Shown: positions 1 to 13,300 of the stretch, in pieces
Layout of the letters: each line of letters begins with the position of its first letter
Position numbering within the stretch: position 1 is the stretch's first letter
Origin: Phlebotomus papatasi
Lineage: Eukaryota > Arthropoda > Insecta > Diptera > Psychodidae
Reading direction: 5' to 3'
DNA length: 64,000 nucleotides
NCBI RefSeq assembly: GCF_024763615.1
Contig: NC_077222.1
Coordinates: 98,489,417-98,553,416 of the forward strand
Made by a program: the position numbers and the translations under genes
The notes under the pieces: generated by a model
Seen by the model: the letters and a program-made list of their open reading frames with translations, nothing else
The model's database searches: none
What the model was told of the DNA's origin: nothing

Positions 1-1331
1 AAACTTATACTTCAGTCGAGATGAAATTTTACATAGAAAAAGTGTAATAATTACTTCAATATCCGCGGAGTTAATTCAACTCGACGATAGAGTTGTTTCA
101 ACTCTATAGTTTTTTTTTCTTAGTGCACCAAAAGGTCTTTTTCCTAATTTTCTATGCCACATTTCTATTTTATTAGGTGTTCAAAATTTATTAAGCAAGA
201 AAATAATGAAAGGCCTGAAACAGCAGCGTGTGTCAATTCTGGAGCATTTTATAATTTTATGAATAATCATCAATAAGTTACTCATTTTTAAATAAACTAT
301 GCAATATACCGTTTCCTTAAGCATTTCAAAAGAAATTAATGAATGGAATTGGAAAAGCTCTTTTAATTTTTTTTTGTCATTGAATAATGGAAAATGCAAT
401 ATTTTTATGTTAAACATTCCTAGTAGAGCATCTCTAATTTATGCTACAGATACATGAATTGACAAGAAGCATTGAGATATCAGCTGAATAAACTTCATCT
501 CTATAAAGCATTTTTGAAGAGAAAATGTTCAATATTTGATTATTATCTCTAAATCTACTTGCATGATACTTCAACTCTGTCCATTTTTGCGGAAGCAACT
601 TTGAGATTTAAGAAGGCGTTAAAAAAATGTGAATACCAAGTTATAAGCAAAAAAATTATGAATTTTTTGAAATATTGCGACATGTGAAAAGGTAATAATG
701 AAAGCAATATATTTTCTCATCAACCACAAAAAAAAAATATATTGCTAAAATACTGGGAAAATATGCAATGGAGAACAATTAAGAAATCCTTGTGTGCAAA
801 CATAAATTGAATGATTGGATTAAATATTAATTCAATTAGCACCGTTAAATTGGAGATGGGGAGAAAAATTTCAAGATCAGATTAGTTTTTGCCGTGAGTT
901 CTTACGTTTGGTTTTTTTTCTTCTTCTTTTGTTGTCTGACTAAAAAATCTATAAAAGTGTTCTCTGCTGAGAGACAGGTGAAGTAAAATTGTAGAAAGAT
1001 AATTATTTATGATATTTGACTTTCAAATCTCGCAATGTCTTCATTTGAGGGTATTTTATAGCAAAGTGAAAATGATGATGATCATTATTTGCTCTCTTCC
1101 CTGCCTTAATGTGAATTTGCAGCGTTTTGTACCTTTGAGAATATAAAAAAAAGATTGCTTGTGTACATTTGAATTTTTATGATGCGTGGGGTCATTCTTG
1201 TTAATCCACAGCAGTGTAAAAATGGTTTTTTATCGTGGGAAATGAGCGCGTACACTTTTGTGCTCTCTGGAACGCCCCGAAAAAGGCATGGAAAACACTG
1301 AAAACAACAACACAACAACAGAGAAAAATAC
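1..1331. other. No gene recognised; probable intron or 3' region of the minus-strand gene
   Basis: AT-rich sequence with no exon that continues the phase left by the exon ending at 1332. The short open frames here are low-complexity Phe/Cys/Lys runs read through the donor at 1330-1331. I see no named repeat. Confidence 0.5.
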
Positions 1332-4300
1332 CTGAATGGTACGTTGGTGCTGGACTGTGAGTGCCAAAGACATAACCCAATGGTTGACTGTGGGTGCTAA
1401 ATCCACTAACGCTACTATCTCTACGGTGACGTAGACTCCAACTAGGTGCATGTTTCAAAGCCTCAATCTCAACTGAATGATCCAAATTGGAAAGAAAAGA
1501 ATGTAAATAAAATAAAAAACAACACTCTGGAAAACTTCTCAAAATTGTGAAAAGAAAACACAACGAAGAAGATTCAAAAGAAGAGCTAAAGAGAAAGAAT
1601 ACAAAAATCCTCAAGAAAAAGCAAAAAAAAAAAGTTAAAAAAAATACAAAGTCTCTTACCTTTTGTCTCATGCAAATTCCGGCAGATTTTTGCATTTGTA
1701 TCATGAAGCAGGGAAATCTGCTCCAAGAGTGTCGCCAACAATTTCCCATCTTTTGCCGTTGTTGTTCCATCGACATGGGGTCGATTGTTGGCATTTGAGA
1801 GATCTCTGGAACTCGTTGGACTCAATTCATCCTCCTCATCGCGTTCCTTTGAGTCATTGTCCGACATACTGGTCATCCCCAAATCGCTAAATCTACCAAA
1901 AAGAAGAGAAATTGGAAGCACAAATCCATTAAACACCGTTCCGACCACAATCCCAAATCGAACATCACTGTATCTCGTGAATGAATCACTTCACTCCAGC
2001 CGCCCCAGACATCCCCTTTCCCCCCCTCCTCCCACCATTCATACTCGTTTCAATCAAATTAAACGGATTTGGAGGCAAAACAAAAAAAGACCTCACTGAC
2101 TTTGCACGAAATGCCGATAGAAGATGCTCTCACTATAATGAATAATTTCACCATATACGCGAGTTCGTTGTGTTTTTTTTCATGATCACAGCTTCTGTAT
2201 TCCGGCAATTCATTAACAAATCATCACCGATCGAGTTGAAATGAATAAAAGATGCTGAGATTGTAAAGAATCTCATATAAAAGGTGCACTGTAATTTGAG
2301 TTGAAAGACAATATGGATTCCTTCAGAACCCCCAATGTTTTTATCAACGAACCACTCCTTACCAGCTATCCAACATGAACTAATTCTTATTATTAATACT
2401 TTATTATACAATCCCGAAAGTGTAACGCACATACTGTCACTAGGAACACTCTTAAAGGAGGAATTGGTGCCGTTCCGAGAGACCCATAATGTCAATTTCA
2501 ATACCACTCTTATAAAAATCGTCCTTAAAAATCTTATAAAATCTTGTTGCCCTATATAGAAAGGTTACAAGGTGTTTGGTTACCGCTATTGCCATAAATA
2601 TTCTTTCATTTTTAACCTCATTAAAACCGAATTCACCAAAATTTCAAGATCTTGTAAAAGTCTTGAATTTTTTTAATTCATACAAAAATCGGATTTTTTA
2701 GTCAGAAATAGTCTCTAATGGCACTCAAGGGATCATATGATAAAGTACTCGCTCTATGATGCAAGTGTTTCGGGTTCGAATCCCCTTTAGGTTACCAGTA
2801 GGAGAACTCTGTAACAGTATGACAATGTCATATGACAAATTTAATATTCTTTATGTGGTAAATTCGGCAAAACTTTTCGAAATCGTAACTCATATTAATG
2901 ATTGAGAAATTCATAGAGGTGCTTATGATAGCAATACGATACTCAGCAACCTTTAATGTTGTCCTGCTACTGAACTTAATCACGAAAATTTGCCATATAG
3001 ATATTGTCATATTGTTATAGAATTTGTCTACAAGATTTTTTTTTCTGGTGGTAAATGTGTTCGAATTGCATCAATTTACGGAACTTGATCCCACTGGGCA
3101 TGGGATTGACAAAAACCATTCCTGTATAAAAAACTAATAGGTGGATATTCGGGAAATCTTGCTTGTGGGAAGGCCTTGTTCATCTATGGAACGTTGTGCA
3201 AACAATATTTATCAAAATCGGTTAAGCGGTAGTCGAGATAATTAAGGTTATGTAAAGCGTGGAATCGTTTGAATTTCCCCAACACTTGATATGATTTTGA
3301 TAGTTTCAACTATTGTTTACTTTTTGTTTGTCAGTTGTCATTTTTAGTACATTTCATTAGTTTCATTTTGATACCGCTCTCGTTAAAAAATATTGATTTT
3401 TGGTTGAAATATCTCAAGAAGATGGACAGAATCCGACAACAGATAGTTGACATTTACCTACAAAATCCAAATGCGACTTCTGCGGAAATAGGAAAACTCA
3501 CCGGAAAGTCGCGCTCAACAGTCCGAAAGGTAGTATTGCGATTCAAGGATACAGTAGACTCTCTCTCAATCGGGAATATGGGGCGAAATGTCATCCGGTT
3601 TAGCGATAGAATTGAGCGTCAAAGCCTTTGTAAATTCCACAAAAAGGGCTCAATTATAAAGAATAACGATAAAATAGGAAGAACTGCGGCGAATTTGAGC
3701 GAATTAGCTTCATAATTAAACGTGAAAATTGTAAACAAAATTTTGCGCTCGATTGAAAAAGAGCCGATTGAGTGAGAGTCTACTGTACCAAGACGATTGT
3801 CCGAAGGCAAGCTGGTGGTAGGAAGCCTGGAATTCAAGACCGCGACATGGAGAAAAGAAGGATATTTCACACTACCTTGTTCATAAAATTAAGAAGCAGA
3901 ATGATTTATAGAGAAGAATGTGTCGTTACTTATCGTACAGATAAGTAACGACAGTTCGCCAAAACAAGGTCTAGAAAGCTGAATGATCACCTTCTTAAAG
4001 GTTTTGAAAGATGTGTTTTAATGGACGACGAAACCATCATGAAAGCCGACTTCCACCAATTGCCTGGACAACAACACTATACGGCAAAGACTCGCACAGG
4101 TGTACACAGCAAGTATCGATACAAGAACTACACCAAGTTCCCGAAAAAATACATGGTTTGGATGGCAATTTGCTCGTGTGGTCTTCGAAGTCAAGAATTT
4201 TTCATGACCGGGATTATGAACAAAGAGATTTACATCGAAGTGTCTCAAGAAACGTCTTCTGCCGCTCTATCGAAGCCATGATGTTCCATCTTTGGTTTGG

Positions 4301-7300
4301 CCAGATCTAGCATCACGCCACTACGCTAAGGATACGATTGCGTGGTTCAACGACAATAGAGTGATTTATGTGCAGAAATAGTTTAATCCGCCCAACATAC
4401 CGGAACTGCGTCCTATTGAAAACTATTGGGGAATTTTGAAGGTGGATCTCAGGAAAAAGGCTAAACCAGCCAAAAGTTTGCCTGATTTCAAGCAAAAATG
4501 GAAAAACGTCGTCAGAGCCCGTGGAGAAGAGCTTGTCAAGAACCTGATGAGGGGAATTAAGAAGGTGAGGGAATTTGCTAACCAGCCATTGGAATAAAGC
4601 AAAGAAATGGTTTAAAAGAATCACAATAAAATAACCTTTCCAAATCTGCATTAGGCTTTTTGTCTACTGCGACTAAGATTTGAGAGCCATTTTCCATGGG
4701 GAAATTCATTCGATTCCACGCTTTAAAGTTAGAGAAGACAAATTCGAAAACTTTCTTCAATTAATAGTGGAAAGATAGCTTTAATTTAATATCACGCAAG
4801 AAAAGAATTTTTCGTCTTAAGGCTATAATTCTTGTGAAAAACACATGAAATCACAACTATTAGTGAGTTGAATATTACACTAGGCAGATTAGATTCCAAT
4901 TAGGTTCGAGAGACTTCTATTGCTTTGGGATATCCCGGTTAGTAGTAAGTACCCCTTCTAGCTTCTAGTGACTAATATTATAGTTGCAAAATAAATGTTT
5001 AGAAAAGGAATCAAGGTGTTTTCCTGGATCGCACACAAAAGGAAATTAATCTTATCAGATTTTCAAAATTTTGTAAGCTCTCTATTTTACAAATTTTCAT
5101 AATTTTTTCATATTCGAAAATCCATACAATATCTTCCGAATTAAAACTACAAATACCATTCCATTGGGAGGAATTTACAACCGAAGATCCAATATAAGAA
5201 TCACAACACATCTAAGCTAAAACAAGTTTATCCCTAGTTTTTTGTTTCCCATTAATATATCTTCCCGAATCAACGACCAGTTACACCTACATTTTGATGT
5301 TTAGAATAATATTAAATTTCAATTGTGCTTTTTTTATACTCCTCAAAATCATCGTGGAGAAGCGCCTCACGATAACATTGGGTTTGACCTTGAATAGCGG
5401 GTGCTACAATTGGATAATCTCGGTGAATGGCACTCATAGGAGGTCATTAAACATTTATAATGGGAGTAATTTTGGTATTTCCAAATAATATAATATTTTT
5501 TACCACCAGCCTTGACATACTGCAAGTCAACATTTTTTTTTCAATTTGAAACCGATAAGCAATGAAAAAAATGCACAATAAAATTTTATTTTTCCGTGTA
5601 TTTTATTTTAAAAATATTGCACGTCATTCATTGTATGCTAATTTTCAACTTGATACAATATTCACGCGAAAAAAAACTCCATATTCGTGTTCTTCTTTTC
5701 GGTGTGTTTGCCATATTTGCTGAACTTGTTAGTTGCAATTTGCATTTCGAAATATACTTATTTAAGCTTCTTTTCTGCCAAAATGATATCTACAGTTACT
5801 GGTAGACATGCTTCGAAGATAATCGTCTAGGTATTTGAATAAGCAATTAGGTTTCTCCTAAACTCACAAAAATTTTAGGTGAAGCATAAGCTGCCAAAGT
5901 CATTTTGCAAGTAAATGGTGTGCAAATGAGACTTTTTTTTGGACAGCAACCAAGCAAATACTTGCAAGTTTTCACTCAATTGGAAATAATTATAATTTAA
6001 GAAAGTTCATCATTAAATTGATATTTTTCTATCTTCATTTAAATTTCTTGGAAAGCCACAACTTCAGTTCAAAATCAGAGATTTGAGACATAGAGGACTA
6101 GCCAGAATTGCTACTTATTACACTATTTGTTGATATATAGAACAGATTCATTGAAAACATGAGAAACAATCAAGTACCGTAATTGCGGATGACTTTGACA
6201 CCCTTCTGTTTGTATGCTTTTCTTTAATTCTAATGTTTAAGAACAGTTCTTATCGATCAGACATGGTAGATCGGATCGGTAAAGACTATTCTTAAGTTCT
6301 AGAAGTAAAAGAAAGCTTACGAACAGGAGGGTGTCAAAGTGACCCACGCTTATGGTCAGGGGCATCTCGACATTAATTTTTCCATACATTTTTGCATAGA
6401 GGTACCGAAAAATAATGGCAAGTTTTTTCCTAAAGAGAATTTACTTATTAGTCTGACATATTTAGAAATTGTGCATTAAAAGCTACCTAAAAATACATAT
6501 TTCATAATGTTCGCCGAATTAATACAAAAACTATGAGCAAATTTGTTTAGGTCGCGGTGCAATATCTGCAAAATCTTTACAAGGAAGAGTGCAAAATAGC
6601 TTCACTTTTTATTAGGCTTCGTGGGTCCCTGCTTATGGTAATAAGACACTTCCATCATTCAAAAAATTACAAATTCCCCTACGGGTTTTATTACTAACCA
6701 AATTTAATTTTAGTATTTTTACATTTTTTAGACCACTAAGTATTAGTTGTTTTTAGGAAGGAAAATATGAGAATTTTGAATAAAAATTGTAAAATTGTTT
6801 CCCAATGTTGAAGTAATATCGATTAGAACATTATCTACGGCCGTAGATAATTTTTGCATAGGGTTTAAATTTTTTTGGATATACGGCTACTTTTATTTAC
6901 GTAATACAAATATCTATTATTATTAATAATAATGATAATTTTAGATTTTTGAATTTTTCGAATTTTCAAATTTTTAAAAGGTCTTTCATATCAGTTTTAG
7001 AATTAATGAAAATTTTAAGATTTTAAGTAAGTTGAACTTAATCTTAATAAGACGAGAGTAGAGAAAGAGAGAAAGAGACGCGATCACAAAATTATTAAAT
7101 AAAAATTTTGAATTCTTAAGAATTTCCGAATTTCCTTAAAGCTTCCTCTATCTAAAAATTAAGGGGATAGGCTCTTGAATTTGATAATTTTAATCCTTAA
7201 GCCTTTGGTTCACTTTTTAGAGCAGGAAATTTTCACACAATCAAAATGTTCTATCCTAGTCTTTCGTGCACTTTTCTTCGTCTCGTAAGCATCATTTACC

Positions 7301-10300
7301 GTTTACCAGGTGTCAACCGATTTGAACCGATACATGAATCACACAAGAGACCTCCCAAAATTGTTTTAAGAGTAACAGACCTGGACAGATTTTCGGACAA
7401 AAATTACTTATTGGTTCATAACCGGTTCATTACCGATTCATAACCAATTTATATAGTGGTCCCTGGAGAGTGGAAGGTGGAAACTTTTGAGGGTGAAAAA
7501 TCGTAGGTTTATATACTGCACTCTCTGTAGAGTTCGATCAGTAAAACGAGATAGCAAAGCGTCTCAGCTTTGCGGAATACTCGAACTCCTGGAACTTATG
7601 AGAAAGAGCCCTCCGTGAATTTTTTTTCTCATGGTGTTTTGCTGATTACTGATTACTACCGATAAAAAAATTATTTCAAAATCGTAAATTGGTAAAGAAG
7701 TGAGCATTTTATAATTTTTTGACATGAGTTTGAAACATACGGACAAATAAAAACAGTAAATACGAAAAAGATAATGTACGGATACTTTACCGATTCATTA
7801 CCAATTTAAGGATTTTTCCAAAAAAATAAAAATTAAACCAAATTAGTTAAAAACAAATCTTCCAGAGATTAAACTTTGACGTAGAATCCGTTTTCGAAAT
7901 AAGCTAAAAAACATGGTTTTGGAGAGAACATTTTGGATGAAGTCATTTTGGAAATTTCAAGACCTTTCCAAAAATTCAAAATAAATCGGATCAGTTGGAA
8001 AATAAAAGATCTTCAGACTGGTTAAATATTGACCTTCGAAAATTCGATGTTGGAAACCTTTTCGGTCATAGACAAGAAATGTTTACCTGTAGGAGAATTC
8101 TGTAACAATGGCGACAAATAATTTTTTTATGTCATACATTTCGAAGAACTAATCGTAAATACGAGTAATATCAGTTACTAAAAGCTTCATAGAGCTACTT
8201 GGAATGGTTATTCGATGCTTATTGGGCTTTAATGTTGATCTGCTTCTGAATTTATCACAAAAATTTTGTTATATGACATTGTCATACTGTTACAGAATTC
8301 CCCTGATGGTAAACTATCTCCAAAACATATCCGAAAAGAAAAGAAATCGTAGGAGACATTTTCAGAATAAACTAAAAAACATGTTTTTGGATGGGGCGGA
8401 GGGGGATGCAGGGTGAAAAGGTAAAGAATGTCTGAAGATGTATTTTTATTAGGGGTCACAGAAGATCAGAACTTGATATCTCTGACCGTTTAACTTTTAG
8501 GTCGGTGAGAAATTACAAAAAGCGGATTATGTAACTGCTCTCTTTTTAAGTTCGTGCAGTAGAAGCTCCTTAATTTTAAAGTGTAAAATTTCTTCAGTTA
8601 ATTTAAAGGGACAATAACTAAGTTGGAATGGAAATGTCAAATTTTCTATTTACAGTAGAGTCTCTCAAATCTGAATCTCTCAAATTCAAACGACCGACGT
8701 TGGGATTCAAAATGTCAATTGTGGGGTTATGTTAAAAAATTTGTATTCTGGATGAATGAAAATAATATTTAAGTATATATTATGATCGTATAAAATGAAA
8801 AGGAAGTATGTTACCACTAAAACTTCTGAGAAAGTACGGAAATTTTATTCAAAGTACAATTTAATCTCACAAAACTTTCGTTAGTTTTAAAAAAATCATT
8901 CGAATTTGGGAAGTGAGAAATGTCAAAAATACCCCCCGAGCATTCGAATTTAAGAGACTCTGCTGTATTTTTTAAGTTTGTCCCAGAGATCTTATAAGCT
9001 CTAATATTTTTGAAACTAAGGAAAAGGGACGTGAATTTTGACTTTGAAAACATTCTTAATCAAAAAGTGTTCCAGAACTAATAAATATTTAATATTTTGT
9101 TAGATATACTAAAAAGATTTATAGATTGATTATTATTTGTTGTTTTTGAAAAATATTTTATTTGCTTAAGCTCTAACACTTGAATTAATTTTTAAATAAT
9201 TTATTTTCTTGGCAAAAAATCCATAATACTGCCAAACATTTGCGTTTTAAAGATTCTTTTTTATTTTCTTTTATATAATTTCGGGTTTTTTAAAGTAGCA
9301 CTTTTTCGCCGTAATTGAATTTATTGGGATTAAAAAAAACATATGAATATTAGAAAAATAATAAAATTATTATTCAAATGTATTTTTAGAATTTAAAACT
9401 GAGATTATTATCAAAATTAAATTGTGGGCAATAAAATTAAAAAGCTACATTTTATGTTTTTATTAAAAAATAAACTTCATTGCAAAAGCGTTAAAAGCGT
9501 TTTACAGCTGTTGGATTGTTCTATTTCACTATTGTTCTAAATTCTAGATAACAATTCCCCATAAATATTGATTGTTCTTTTGCGGGCATGGCTTTCTGTG
9601 CCAAAAAAGCCTTCTAAATAAACTCATTTCACTTTCAGCTATCGAGCAATCTGTCAAAGCCACCACCCTTCATCACGAAAATAGTTTGAGGAACAACCTT
9701 GCGCATTCCCCATTTTAGTATTTTGAGTAAGATTTCTCCACGAGCCACAAAACATTTTAATCAATCGATAAGACCCATTCGCAAACCACCAAATCAATGC
9801 TGAAAGCGATATCTCTGAGTGTTTGGCGGTAAATTGTGAAAATCACGCGACAAGTGATGGATTTCCGTTGGAAAGAACGCGGGAAAATCGATTGATTGCC
9901 TAAAAATCATGGACTTTCTAGAGCTGCTGTTCAGTGAAGCGCGATCGCGATGTTGAAAATAAAATAGCAACAACAAAAAAAAAGACTCACCTGTTCTTCT
10001 CCATTTCCGCCGCCGACCCCTGGAGATTCTCCTGCAGTGACTTTGGGGCATTCTCCCTTTCGTGCTCGTTGGCGGGACTGCCGAGATCAGAGCTATGGGC
10101 ATGCAATGAGGTGCTGGGTCCATTCTTCGCTGCTGCACTGTCTGGCGTGGAGAAGTTGAGTGGTATGTGATTGAATACCTTTTGGAGGGGGATTATTAAA
10201 ATGGCATTAGATACACTATATATCTTTTTTTTTTTCAACAGAATGTGGGAGATCTGGCGAAAGTACCGGTTCATAGACATTAGCTGAATACACCTGCGAC

Positions 10301-13300
10301 ATTGTGGGAAAAATTCTCGGTGATGAATTGTTCTCGCGACTGAGAATCAGCGAACCCGCCGATGGCGTTGAATTGGATATGCCACTGTCGGGATGCATAC
10401 AGTTCTCCAGCCACTGATCCAGGCTCCAGTTTGTGCTGCTTCTGCCACTCACCTGCCGGCTCCGGGATGACTTTTTGCGCTTCCCCAGACAATTTACACC
10501 TGCGAGAGAGGACGATTGTCATGTGACTGAAGGGGGACTTGCCGTAGAACTGTGTCTGGGTATATTGTTGAGGGCATGAAAACAACGTTTCTACACCGCT
10601 TTGTATCGCTTTGGGAAATCACAGATATTGCATGCGAGTGAACAATTTAATTTTGAACTAGAACTTGTTAGGGGATTTTTATACTGTACAGTACAATTAT
10701 TTATGTGATTTTGTTTGAGTATAATTAATAAGTTTGAAATTGCTGATTATTATTACTTTTGAGACAAATCTATCTGTAAGCTTTAATTTTTATTTAAAAC
10801 GATCTTTTAAAAAGTTGATTAATTTCTTTAATAAAGATTTTCACTTTTAAAATATTGTCGCAGGCCATACTGGTATAGATAATAAATTATACACAATTTA
10901 CAGTTTAAGCTATAATTCTTGCGAGTAACAGATATGCCTGGGGTAAAATCGATGAGCTTACTCGTTCTGACTACTTTACACATTGCGTCAGTTAAATCAG
11001 CATTTGTCGTAACTTCCTTTTGACAACTTTTCAGGAGACGAAATTTTTAGTCCAGCATTATTTTTCTTGAAAATGAGCCCTGAATGTGATACTTTTGAGG
11101 CAAAATAATAAAAGTGGCACTAATAAACTGTAAGTTAACTCGAGAAAATCTTTATAAAATGAAACACAATAAGATATTATCGTAACTTTTATTGTTTATA
11201 AAGCCGCAACTTCCAATGTATGTAGATCTTGGAAGTTACGACAATTTTCAAAAATGCATTATATCAATTTCAATGACTCTAGTAGTAATAAGCGCCTTTA
11301 TTTGAATAAAAAACCAATTAAACTCTTATCTCTGTCCCTAAAAGTTTTTATTTCATAAAGGAGAATGGTCAAAAGTATATGGGCGCTGGTCCCGGAATCA
11401 CCACAAACAAGAGTAGGCGCATTTTGTAGGTACTGATATAAGATTTAAAAATTGCCGGAACCTAGGATGATAAACGCTGGGAGTCCTTGTAAAAAAGCCT
11501 TTATCCTTCCGAAAAAGCGCTGTTTTGACAACGAATTACTCAATAACGGCTAAAGCGATCTTGATGAAATTCGGTATAGTGTCTGTGTATTACTTAAACT
11601 TTTTATCCATGCATACCACCCCCTCCCCCCACCCTCCATTCTGACAGCCCCCATACAAAATGAGAGCATTTTACTTTATAACTCCTTTCTGAAAAGAGGT
11701 ACAATTCTGAAATACGGCATGCGAACAAGGCTTAAAGAAAACTTTTTAACCATACATACCGAACCCTTCTTCCATCATCCCTTCTGGGAGCCCCCATATA
11801 AAACGAAAGGATTTTAACTTATAATTCCTTTCTGAGAGGAGGTAAAAACCTGAAATTCGACATGGGAACAAAGCTTAGGGAAGATTCTTTAACTAGCATA
11901 CCATCCCAACACCCACCTGTCTGATAGTCCCAATATAGAAAGAATTCCTTCACACAAATATAATTATTAATCCACTGAATTTCATATTAGTACAAGTTCT
12001 GTAGACAATAAATCGAGAAGCAACTCCAAAACCTTGATTACAATATCAAAAAAAATCACCACTAATGCCAATTAGATTATATGAGAATATTTTTCTATCG
12101 TTCAAGTACCAACAGATCTCAATGAGGTGAAAAATGAAATATAAAAAATCTGGAAAATAATTGTTAACGTTATTACTTATTCATTTTTTTTTTCATTCAA
12201 TCAAGCTCGATCAAAAAGTTCTTCGTGAGGATTGATGAAAATGCCTCTTCTCAGAAAGGAGTTATAAAGTAAAATGCTCTCATTTTGTATGGGAGCTATC
12301 AGAATGGAGGGTGGGGGGAGGGGGTAGTATGCATGGATAAAAAGTTTAAGTAATACACTGACCCTATATCGAATTTCATCAAGATCGCTTTAGTCGTTCT
12401 TGCGTAATTCGTTGTCATAAGAGCGATTTTTTCAAAAGGATAGAGGCTTTTTTTACAAGGACTCCCTGCGTTTATCGTCCTGGGTCCCCATATTTTTTTT
12501 AATTTTATACCAGTACCTGCAAAATGCGCCTACTCTCATCTCTGGATAAAGATGAATCGGTGCCCATATATACTTTTGACCATTATTCCTTCTAAGAAAT
12601 AATTTTTATGCTCTAGAATTTTTCCTCCATAGTTTAGAACATTGGTTCCAGAACAAAAGTTGTTACCTATACCAATGTCTATCCATTAACATAGGTCCCG
12701 TTCGTGGCGATTCCGGGACCGGATTTGACCATTCTCCTTTTATTGAATAAATTTTGCGCGCCGTGTCGCTGTTTTGTTTTGAATTAATGACAGATGGGCA
12801 GGGATTTTTCTTACTTTTTTCTCACAAATATTGAATTAAAATGATTTAATGTTGCATTATTCGCACTGTCTTTGGATATTTGGAAGAGTTTGTGAACGTT
12901 TTAATGAGAATTATTACATTAAAACAAGCAAATTACAAGCCACGCAAACGAGCAAAAGAAGTTACGGCAAATGCTGATTAGAGAAAATTTTGTATGAAAA
13001 TTTGTCGTAACTTGCCCAAAAATGGAAGTTACGACAAATTCCGATAAATTTTTCTTAATTAAGGGCACTTACGATAATTTTTGTTCAAAATAAATTTGAA
13101 TGGGCTTATAAAAGTTTCTTTTTCTCAAGTGCGTTTAATAAACAAAATTACGCCAATTCTAAATATGTATATATCTCAAAATCGCAAAAATGAAGTTACT
13201 TTTAAGAGCAAGATGGTCAAAAATCGGATTTAGAAAAAAAATCACTTTATGACATCTTAGAACAAAACTTAACTTTAGAAGACCGTAGGAAAAAATTGTC

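Larger units (their letters stand above)
3255..4723 (+). mobile_element. Tc1/mariner element, degenerate, with TA duplication
   Basis: Inverted terminal repeats of about 27 bp begin AAGCGTGGAATCG at 3255 and end with the reverse complement at 4723. They are flanked by TA at 3253-3254 and 4724-4725. The inside holds a broken transposase gene in the same orientation. A 234-bp MITE (3552-3785) is inserted inside it. Element length is about 1.47 kb, or about 1.23 kb without the MITE, typical for the superfamily. Confidence 0.85.

Noticed and set aside
1201..1794. 197-codon minus-strand open frame
   Set aside because: Mostly Phe/Leu-rich intron sequence joined by chance to parts of the two real exons.
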